Under the pieces are notes generated by a model. That model saw nothing but the letters and a program-made list of their open reading frames with translations, made no database searches and was not told where the DNA came from. Below are positions 58,115 to 64,000 of a DNA stretch of 64,000 nucleotides, piece by piece; the first letter of the stretch is position 1; each line of letters opens with the position of its first letter. The stretch comes from Cytophagales bacterium (lineage in GTDB: Bacteria > Bacteroidota > Bacteroidia > Cytophagales > Cyclobacteriaceae). The stretch covers positions 1,364,001-1,428,000 of the forward strand of contig JAWPMT010000004.1 in assembly GCA_033344775.1 (NCBI GenBank), read 5' to 3'. The position numbers and the translations under genes were made by a program.

Positions 58115-58162
58115 TTATTGTTTATCAATAATTTCCATAAATTTGTTATCGAAAAACGATAA
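58115..58162 (+). promoter_or_regulatory. Promoter with two matching operators before the DUF2975/XRE pair
   Basis: An exact TAAATTTG (58138-58145) with TTG at 58118-58120 forms the promoter. Two palindromes of the same form flank it: TTATTG-N5-CAATAA (58115-58131), over the -33 region, and TTATCG-N5-CGATAA (58146-58162), over the expected start. Both halves of the second differ from the first by one base in a symmetric way. Their starts are 31 bases apart, three helix turns. The XRE protein encoded downstream is the natural candidate repressor. Confidence 0.75.
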
Positions 58163-58166
58163 TAAA

Positions 58167-59030
58167 ATGAAAAAGAACCGCCTTTTAATTATTGTCCTTC
58201 ATCGGGTATTTGTCATATCATTTTGGTTCCTGATCGCTTTTGGCCTTATCACTACAGCCAGAGATTTTTATAATGAAGAGATCATCATAAGTGGATGGCA
58301 CAATCTTCCGGTCTATGATCCTATTGCCTTACCTGTGAAAGTTCATTTAGCTGTTCCTGATTCTGTTGTCAGGTATGAGGTTTTGGATTCTTTAGGCAAT
58401 AGCATCAGTAGCGGTAATCGCAGGTACTCCAAAATTGAACTGCCCAATCAGGAATTGGACCAATGGAGCGACAGTATCAGCCGTTTACCAAATGTAAAAA
58501 AGCACTTCTGGCACAATGAAGTAACCATTTACAAGGATACTCCGGAAGGAGTCCATACGCCGCAAAAGGGGCCCCTACAACACACTCGTTCCGATATCAC
58601 GGCATTTGGAACGGTTTATGCAAAATCGTCCGACTCCTGGCTCAATGTGCTCATGCAGCTATCCAATAAGCTCAATTTGATCCTAACGATCCTTATTCTT
58701 TACCAATTGAAGTGCATTTTCTTCAGCCTAAAGAAATCCTTCTCTTTTGAGCCAAAAATTGCCACCAGGGTCAAGTGGCTAGGGATGATCTTGATTGCCT
58801 CAGAGATATTCAGTGCCTCTCGTAGTTATTTTCTGACCAAATTCAACGATTATATCATGTTAGAAAGTTTCGACAATGGCAAATGGATGAAAAGCATCAT
58901 TGACATCAACATCAATCCAACAATTACCTTTGAGTGGAGTATTTTCATCGTTGGATTTTCATTACTGGTATTAAGCTCCTTGCTGCAGCTAGGCAATTCC
59001 ATTGAAGCTGAAAATGAGTTGACCATTTAA
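58167..59030 (+). CDS. DUF2975-type membrane protein
   Basis: From ATG 58167 the protein has 287 residues. It has a membrane segment near the N-terminus (about 8-29), a polar middle of some 130 residues, and three segments towards the end (about 165-185, 205-220 and 252-270). This layout, followed at once by a YozG-like XRE regulator, is typical of the DUF2975 family. The polar region between the first and second segment (about 40-165) is longer than in the simple family members and would lie in the periplasm. It stops 3 bases before the regulator starts, so the two are an operon under the double-operator promoter. Confidence 0.75.
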   Translation: MKKNRLLIIVLHRVFVISFWFLIAFGLITTARDFYNEEIIISGWHNLPVYDPIALPVKVHLAVPDSVVRYEVLDSLGNSISSGNRRYSKIELPNQELDQWSDSISRLPNVKKHFWHNEVTIYKDTPEGVHTPQKGPLQHTRSDITAFGTVYAKSSDSWLNVLMQLSNKLNLILTILILYQLKCIFFSLKKSFSFEPKIATRVKWLGMILIASEIFSASRSYFLTKFNDYIMLESFDNGKWMKSIIDININPTITFEWSIFIVGFSLLVLSSLLQLGNSIEAENELTI

Positions 59031-59033
59031 CCC

Positions 59034-59246
59034 ATGCCCATAGTTATTAACCTGGATATGATGTTGGCCAAACGCGGCATCAAAAGCAATGAGCTCGCCC
59101 AAAAGATAGGGATCACCACCGCCAACCTGTCAATTTTGAAGACTGGAAAAGCAAAGGCCATTCGGTTCTCGACGCTGGAGGCCATTTGTGAGGCATTGGG
59201 CTGCCATCCGGGGGATATCCTGGAATATCATTCTGAAACAGATTAA
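59034..59246 (+). CDS. YozG-like XRE family transcriptional regulator
   Basis: A 70-residue protein that is almost only a helix-turn-helix: MPIVINLDMMLAKRGIKSNE, QKIGITTANLSILKTGKAKA and IRFSTLEAICEALGCHPGDI. It matches the small XRE regulators that accompany DUF2975 membrane proteins. The recognition helix is TTANLSILKTGK. It probably binds the paired palindromes in front of the operon and represses its own transcription. What relieves it is not known, but the membrane partner suggests a signal from outside. Identification is firm. Confidence 0.93.
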   Translation: MPIVINLDMMLAKRGIKSNELAQKIGITTANLSILKTGKAKAIRFSTLEAICEALGCHPGDILEYHSETD

Positions 59247-59322
59247 GTAATCGCAATAAGATTAAGGCCGAATTCCTCCTGTTCCGTCCATTTTGTGATG
59301 TACTAAAGTATCTTCGGGAACA

Positions 59323-60126
59323 ATGAGCTCATCAAATGTAAATTTAGGTGGAGGCATAGCCGTAGCATTCGGTTTCCTGTTATTGCTCCTGCTTCCCTTT
59401 GAAGCATTTTTCAGGGCTTTTGATTTTCCCTCGTTTCAGTCTGAGCAACTAGGGGATATCATGAAAAATCTGATCATTATGATTGGCGCCTTTGTGCTGA
59501 TCTACCGTTCAGGTTATCAGAAACTTGCGGGGCTCACTACCTTAAAAACCAAGATTACTTTTCTCATCATTGTGCCACTGTACTTTTTATTAGCCGGTCC
59601 TTTCCAGTACTGGATACTAGATTATCAATTTGACAGCATACAAATAGGAGATATATTCATTTTACTTCTAGCCATGTTATCGGTTGGATTTTCGGAAGAA
59701 CTGGTGTTTCGAGGGTATGTACTTCCACATTTACTGATTGGTGCTGATGCCAGACAAAGACTCATCATACCGATTTTCACAGCAGGTTTTTTATTTGGCG
59801 TGTTACATTTCGTCAACCTGCTTTCTCCAGATGCCAATATCATTACAGTATGTGCTCAGGTAACTTACGCTACTATGTTTGGTATTGCCTTTGGCATCCT
59901 TCTGCTTAGAACTGAGCGCATATTTCCCATCGGATGCCTACATGGTCTGATCAATTTCTCCGGAAATCTTCACGATCTTCCGGGAGCTATTGAACCTGGC
60001 AACATCGATGAATACCGGGTATGGGAAGCAGTGCTAAGCATCATCATTGTCATTCCATTTTTCATACTTGCCCTTAGACAACTCCCTAAAATCCAACGAG
60101 AACACTTGTTGCAGCAGTATAAATAA
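59323..60126 (+). CDS. CPBP family intramembrane metalloprotease
   Basis: A 267-residue membrane protein with about eight segments. The family motifs are complete: FSEELVFRGYVLP (motif 1, EExxxR), FTAGFLFGVLHFVN (motif 2, FxxxH) and LHGLINFSGN (motif 3, HxxxN). These are the metal ligands and catalytic Glu of the Rce1/CPBP fold. Substrates in bacteria are mostly unknown; some members protect against bacteriocins or process membrane peptides. It is followed after 60 bases by the FGE-like/serine hydrolase fusion gene on the same strand. Confidence 0.92.
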   Translation: MSSSNVNLGGGIAVAFGFLLLLLLPFEAFFRAFDFPSFQSEQLGDIMKNLIIMIGAFVLIYRSGYQKLAGLTTLKTKITFLIIVPLYFLLAGPFQYWILDYQFDSIQIGDIFILLLAMLSVGFSEELVFRGYVLPHLLIGADARQRLIIPIFTAGFLFGVLHFVNLLSPDANIITVCAQVTYATMFGIAFGILLLRTERIFPIGCLHGLINFSGNLHDLPGAIEPGNIDEYRVWEAVLSIIIVIPFFILALRQLPKIQREHLLQQYK

Positions 60127-60186
60127 TCCCCCTGGTGCAACTTAAAGGCTTGACTTCATGTCTCTGATTTAAACTTAGCAACGAAA

Positions 60187-62055
60187 ATGATGAGACCAAT
60201 CAACCTGATCCTTCCAATTCTATCATTCATAGTCCTACAGAGCCTCGGTCAAACAATAACAGCGCCTGTACCCGAAATGGTCTTCGTAAAGGGTGGTGCA
60301 TTTCAGATGGGTTGCTCGGAAGAGCAGATCGGACAATGTGTAAGTGATGAATTACCCATCACTCAAGTCACTTTATTTGACTACTGGATGGGAAAATATG
60401 AAGTAACCAATTCCGAGTATGCGGCTTTTCTCTCCAGTGAGGGAAATCAGGTGGAGGGTGGTGAAAGGTGGTACAAAATAGACAAATACGCCCTGATCGT
60501 TGCTACCAAAGACGGCACATTCAAAGCAAAGCCAGGCTATGAACGCTATCCTGTATCCAATGTCACGTGGTATGGCGCCCAAGCTTACACAAAATGGCTA
60601 TCCCTTATCACCAATCAAAATTACAGACTACCTACAGAAGCTGAATGGGAATATGCTGCAAGAGCTGGTCAAAAAAGTAGTAGTTATGTTTACAGTGGAA
60701 GCAACACCGCTGAAGAAGTGTCGTACTCTTTTGAAAATGCGGATGAATCAAAAACGGGTTGGGGATTCAAACGGGATGTAGGTTCCCATCCAGTGGGCTC
60801 AAAATCTCCTAATGAGCTGGGTATCTTCGACATGAGTGGCAACGTGAAAGAGTGGTGTAGCGACGCCTATGAATATAAACTCCAAGGCGGAGTAAATCCG
60901 ACCGGGCCTGTCAATGGCTCTTATCGGATACTCCGAGGCGGGAGTTGGGACAATAAAGCGACAGCAGGGAGGGTCTCAGCTCGCAGCAGTGCCCAACTCA
61001 TTGGTGCTTTTCCAGTCAGTAAAGGCTTTCGAGTGATCATGGATGTCGACTTATCTGAAAAGATTGAGACATTCGCGAAAGAGAAAAATTTCAGTGGGGT
61101 AATCCGAGTCACTCATAAAAACCGAACCCTCTATCATGGCAGTTTCGGATGGGCAGACGTTGAGAATATGATTCATCATCAAGATCAAACACCCTTCGCC
61201 ATTGCTTCCATTTCTAAGCTTTTTACAGCCATAATTATCCTTCAGTTGGCAGAAGAAAGAAAGCTTTACCTTAACAAGACCATCGGTCAATATTTACCCG
61301 AATACCTGGGGCCAGCTAGAGATTCTGTCTACATACATCAACTCCTCAATCATACCTCTGGGATTAAACGTCCTGAAACGATATTTCCGGAAAAAAACGA
61401 TATCCCCCTGATGTTCCTGGATAGCCTTTCTTCCGATGACCTGTTCACTAAATATTGTCAGGGCAGTCTTGAAGTTAAACCTGGTACTCTATTCAATTAT
61501 AGCAATGGGGATTACATCATCCTTGGAAAGATCATAGAACAGATAGAAGATGAGGCGTATGAAAAAGTGCTCGCCAGGCGCATACTGGATCCACTTGGAT
61601 TATCAAATACAGGATTGATCACCTACTCCACATCCAGTAAGAGATTTCCCCAAGGCTATACCTGGAAGGAAGAAACACAGGACTTAAAGAGAGATCGTAA
61701 TATCCAAATAGCAAACTACTTTACTGGAGGTGCGATGTATTCAAACGCCGCAGATCTCGCCACCTTTTCAGATGCTTTGTTTCGCAAAAATGCCTTGCTA
61801 AATGATCAATCGATGGACCAGCTCCTAAGGACGTACCCCGAAACCCGGAGTTACGGGTATGGTCTATGGGTACGATATCAACAACACGATCGAACTGTGA
61901 TCAAAGTCACGGAACGATACGGAAGGATTTGGGGTGTAAACACTTTATTAAGTCACGTATTGGACTTTGACATCAATATTGTGGTACTCGCAAATACCAA
62001 TCGCGTCAATCCTGCATCGGTTCAAAATTTCGTATTAGAACAGCTAATTAGGTGA
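60187..62055 (+). CDS. Fusion of an FGE-like (sulfatase-modifying-factor) domain and a beta-lactamase-family serine hydrolase
   Basis: A 622-residue secreted protein with a signal peptide (PINLILPILSFIVLQSLGQ, cleaved about residue 22). Residues about 28-285 form the formylglycine-generating-enzyme fold: VFVKGGAFQMGCSEEQ, YEVTNSEYAAFL, YRLPTEAEWEYAARAG, FDMSGNVKEWCSD, YRILRGGSWDN. The two active-site cysteines of true FGE, expected in the segment after RGGSWDN, are absent (RVSARSS), so it should not modify sulfatases. From about 300 a serine beta-lactamase/penicillin-binding fold follows: SxxK is SISK (341-344), YxN is YSN (438-440), and the third motif region is near 600. The esterase or peptidase function is unknown. 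The first domain may bind a ligand or stabilise the enzyme. Confidence 0.88.
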   Translation: MMRPINLILPILSFIVLQSLGQTITAPVPEMVFVKGGAFQMGCSEEQIGQCVSDELPITQVTLFDYWMGKYEVTNSEYAAFLSSEGNQVEGGERWYKIDKYALIVATKDGTFKAKPGYERYPVSNVTWYGAQAYTKWLSLITNQNYRLPTEAEWEYAARAGQKSSSYVYSGSNTAEEVSYSFENADESKTGWGFKRDVGSHPVGSKSPNELGIFDMSGNVKEWCSDAYEYKLQGGVNPTGPVNGSYRILRGGSWDNKATAGRVSARSSAQLIGAFPVSKGFRVIMDVDLSEKIETFAKEKNFSGVIRVTHKNRTLYHGSFGWADVENMIHHQDQTPFAIASISKLFTAIIILQLAEERKLYLNKTIGQYLPEYLGPARDSVYIHQLLNHTSGIKRPETIFPEKNDIPLMFLDSLSSDDLFTKYCQGSLEVKPGTLFNYSNGDYIILGKIIEQIEDEAYEKVLARRILDPLGLSNTGLITYSTSSKRFPQGYTWKEETQDLKRDRNIQIANYFTGGAMYSNAADLATFSDALFRKNALLNDQSMDQLLRTYPETRSYGYGLWVRYQQHDRTVIKVTERYGRIWGVNTLLSHVLDFDINIVVLANTNRVNPASVQNFVLEQLIR

Positions 62056-62061
62056 AAAAAG

Positions 62062-62090
62062 AAAGGTGAAGCATGAAACTTCACCTTTGC
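62062..62090 (+). terminator. Intrinsic terminator of the fusion gene
   Basis: AAAGGTGAAG (62062-62071) and CTTCACCTTT (62079-62088) form a 10-bp stem with a 7-nt loop. The T run is short. It begins 6 bases after the stop codon. Confidence 0.75.
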
Positions 62091-62292
62091 CATAGAACCA
62101 GCATCGGTATTACTCCGCCAAACAGAGCATACATCTTTCGACGCGGCTAACTTCGCTCCACGGTCGAGTCGCCTGTCATGTCACACGGCAGCCATCATCT
62201 GAAGTTTTCATACAATTTGTATCTTTCGTGCTCATTAAGCCCGGCTCTGGTTTATCAATCTATGATCATTACGTGATCAGTGATGTAAATAT

Positions 62293-62335
62293 TGACAATT
62301 AAATTGTCATTTGAAAATAAAATACGCATTTTATT
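62293..62335 (+). promoter_or_regulatory. Two palindromes before the XRE regulator gene
   Basis: TGACAATT-A-AATTGTCA (62293-62309) is a perfect 17-base palindrome; AATAAAAT-acgc-ATTTTATT (62316-62335) is a perfect 8-bp inverted repeat. Both are 15 to 57 bases before the presumed start of the regulator and could be its operators. The rest of the gap 62091-62292 shows nothing clear. Confidence 0.6.
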
Positions 62336-62349
62336 AAAAAAATTTACTT

Positions 62350-62784
62350 TTGAGCCATTTCAGTCATAATCTTAAGTTTTGGAGGCAACAAAAAGGCCTG
62401 AGTCAGAAGAAGTTTGCCATTGAACTTGGCATCAACCGTGGCAAGCTGGCCACTTATGAAGAAGCAGTGGAACCTCGACAGGAGTTTCTACTGTCACTAG
62501 TCGACAATTACCACATCAATCTGCACTATTTCCTCACTCGAAAAATGACAGAGGGCACATTCGATACCTTTTTTCTTGATGACCCTGCACAGGACTTCAT
62601 CGTCGATTACAAGCCCATTGGCAGCACCATCATATCCAAAATACAACTCATGGCCAATGAGCAGGAATTTGAGGAAAGAAGGAAAATGCTGGATGAGCTT
62701 ACCCTCGATGTTAGTCGAATGATCGAGGAAAAGCAGAATATTCAGGAGGAGCTCTTATTGCTAATGAAACGCCTTAAGCTTTGA
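62350..62784 (+). CDS. XRE family transcriptional regulator with C-terminal coiled region
   Basis: A 144-residue protein that begins with TTG at 62350; no ATG or GTG lies in frame before the helix-turn-helix. HTH: NLKFWRQQKGLSQKKFAIEL, then GINRGKLATYEEAVEPRQEF. The C-terminal half (about 100-144) is helical and charged (ERRKMLDELTLDVSRMIEEK), probably for dimer formation. Regulators of this type occur singly in Bacteroidota. The palindromes upstream suggest autoregulation. Its targets are not evident; the fusion gene is upstream and the TPR gene converges downstream. Confidence 0.85.
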   Translation: MSHFSHNLKFWRQQKGLSQKKFAIELGINRGKLATYEEAVEPRQEFLLSLVDNYHINLHYFLTRKMTEGTFDTFFLDDPAQDFIVDYKPIGSTIISKIQLMANEQEFEERRKMLDELTLDVSRMIEEKQNIQEELLLLMKRLKL

Positions 62785-62813
62785 TGGTGTACAGAATCTG
62801 CCCCATTCTCAGA

Positions 62814-64000
62814 TCAGTCCCTAAGCTCAATCCCATATTTATCCTTCAGGCGTTTTTCCATCTGAAGTGCGAGTCGGCGATTGTGTTGCTTTACGCTATA
62901 CCTCCTCCACCAAAACCAGGCCGCAACCACGATCGTCATCAGTAGCAACGTCCAAAGGCTCCAACTCATGATCAGTCCCCAACGCTCTTCTTTGGCGAGG
63001 GCTTTACGATGCTGTTGATAGAGCTGAGCAATCATGGAATTATTACTCGCATTGATGATCTCATAGCGATCTCTTGCAATCCGGTAAACATGACGCATGG
63101 CCCGCCCCCGGATTTCCATGTCTTTGATCCCAAGTGAATCCAGGTAGGCTACTGACCCAAACAACTCAGGAGCTTTGGATAGCTCGATGTTGTTTTCATA
63201 CAGTGTTTGCGACTCTTGATAATTCAACTCATCGATATTGATTTCGAGAGATCGGGTGAAGGCCCAGATGGCAGAATCCAACATCCGTTCTGCGAAGTAG
63301 ACCCGACCCAGGTTGAAATAGCTATGGATCTTTAACTTATCCTGACCTTCTGCTAGTTCCAGGGCATCAAAGAGATACTTTTTTGATTGATCATACTGCC
63401 CAAGAAGTCGATGCACATTGCCACGGTTGTTCTGTACCTTGCTTCGATGGATGACATCAGTACCATTGAAATGGAGCGCTCGATTATAACATAGCAACGC
63501 ACTATCCAGTAAGATGTGATCATTAACCGCCTTAGCCTCCATGTAATTAAGCACACCCAATTCCAACCAAATATTCGCATAAGCTATGGTATCCTTCAAA
63601 TCAGGATTGCTTTCCAGTATGCGAAGTGCCTGAAGTTGATTCCTTATCCCATCTGTCACATCTCCCTGGTGCTTCAATGACAATCCCAAATCGTAGTGCA
63701 TATCCGCTTGCATGCGATAGTCCACGGAAGACTTGACACCCATCCGGTCACGCCGAAGTTGCTCTGCCACGGTGTGTACCCCCTTGCGCTCAGCAATGTA
63801 AGCCAGGTTCTCGTACAGTTGCTGTATACGGATCGGATCATTCAGCTTACGATAGGCCCGAATACCACCGAAATAGAAATGGAAGGCATTGGCCGCGTCT
63901 TCCTGATAATCGTAGATATAACCCAGCAGAAAGTGCGCTTTTGCCATGGTTATTAAATCTCTCTCTTCCAATGCGAGATCCATGGCTCGCTGACCATGCA
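62814..64000 (-). CDS. TPR repeat protein with a C-terminal membrane helix, N-terminus outside window
   Basis: The open frame goes on past 63983 (H-G-Q-R-A before MDLALEERD) to the window edge, so the ATG at 63983 is not the true start and the gene is cut. About 390 residues are visible. They contain seven or more tetratricopeptide-like helical pairs (AKAHFLLGYIYDYQEDAANA, DMHYDLGLSLKHQGDVTDGI, KIHSYFNLGRVYFAERMLDS), then one membrane helix (about 345-365 of the visible part) and a short basic tail ending KDKYGIELRD. Similar proteins often end in a histidine kinase or LuxR domain; here no such domain is present. A role in protein contacts at the membrane is likely. Confidence 0.8.
   Translation of the reverse strand, partial: HGQRAMDLALEERDLITMAKAHFLLGYIYDYQEDAANAFHFYFGGIRAYRKLNDPIRIQQLYENLAYIAERKGVHTVAEQLRRDRMGVKSSVDYRMQADMHYDLGLSLKHQGDVTDGIRNQLQALRILESNPDLKDTIAYANIWLELGVLNYMEAKAVNDHILLDSALLCYNRALHFNGTDVIHRSKVQNNRGNVHRLLGQYDQSKKYLFDALELAEGQDKLKIHSYFNLGRVYFAERMLDSAIWAFTRSLEINIDELNYQESQTLYENNIELSKAPELFGSVAYLDSLGIKDMEIRGRAMRHVYRIARDRYEIINASNNSMIAQLYQQHRKALAKEERWGLIMSWSLWTLLLMTIVVAAWFWWRRYSVKQHNRRLALQMEKRLKDKYGIELRD

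Noticed and set aside
62345-62352. TACTTTTG, an exact fit to the -7 consensus, before the XRE gene
   Set aside because: Transcription from it would start after the only usable start codon (TTG 62350), so it is probably chance in an AT-rich region.
1-64000. CRISPR arrays, rRNA genes, phage or insertion sequence genes
   Set aside because: No regularly spaced repeats, no rRNA signatures and no transposase or integrase-like frames were seen.

Overview
The window looks like chromosome of a Bacteroidota bacterium, most likely a marine or soil member of the Cytophagales. The evidence is type IX secretion (T9SS) C-terminal sorting domains on secreted enzymes, promoters of the TTG / TAnnTTTG kind, the birA-rsfS-ftsH gene order, an exbB-small membrane protein-exbD-exbD operon, and a two-residue-class tRNA complement without encoded CCA. 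There is no rRNA, CRISPR array, prophage or intact insertion sequence. Most of the window is housekeeping genes, with accessory genes and repeats in the gaps.

Layout. 1-1.8 kb: end of a cell-surface glycosyltransferase region (GT4, GT-D). 1.8-9.6 kb: ahcY, birA, rsfS, ftsH, a secreted M24 peptidase and a flavin amine oxidase. 9.6-10.2 kb: a gene-free stretch holding a complex inverted-repeat element. 10.2-12.5 kb: ExbB/ExbD proton-channel operon. 12.6 kb: tRNA-Ser(GGA). 12.7-19.3 kb: a tightly packed minus-strand operon running flippase-like protein, GT2, a small winged-helix-like protein, SpoIIE-type phosphatase, monooxygenase, antitoxin-like protein, polysaccharide deacetylase, TatD, asparaginase. 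19.3-22.2 kb: ruvC, ggt, a STAS-like protein. 22.5-27.2 kb: secreted enzymes, comprising a decayed GH16 glucanase pseudogene, an M57 metalloprotease lipoprotein and a T9SS subtilase. 27.3-31.4 kb: ECF sigma factor with a probable membrane partner, a TonB-C-like protein and an LTA-synthase-like protein.

31.5-41.7 kb: acyl-CoA ligase, dinB, a SnoaL-like protein, a candidate structured RNA, tRNA-Leu(CAG), a Crp/Fnr regulator, a secreted metzincin-like protease with a C-terminal VHL-beta-like domain, a PLP decarboxylase and a large unknown protein. 41.9-51.8 kb: nuoH-I-J-K-L-M-N (complex I membrane arm plus NuoI) with purF at the 3' end; nuoA-G are not here. NuoI carries an unusual Lys/Pro/Val repeat tail of about 190 residues. 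52-64 kb: an outer-membrane beta-barrel and lipoprotein pair, dtd, a SufA-like protein without its C-terminal cysteines, small membrane proteins, a DUF2975/XRE pair with a well-formed double operator, a CPBP protease, an FGE-like/beta-lactamase-like fusion protein, an XRE regulator with palindromes in front, and a TPR protein cut by the window end.

The strongest candidates for new biology are (1) a family of hairpin repeats (three copies) whose stems vary in a compensatory way, (2) the NuoI tail in a split complex I locus, (3) the VHL-domain protease, (4) the sulfatase-modifying-factor-like/serine hydrolase fusion, (5) the paired XRE operators, and (6) a terminator-bounded structured intergenic RNA candidate before tRNA-Leu. 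All functions are inferred from sequence read by eye; no database search was run.
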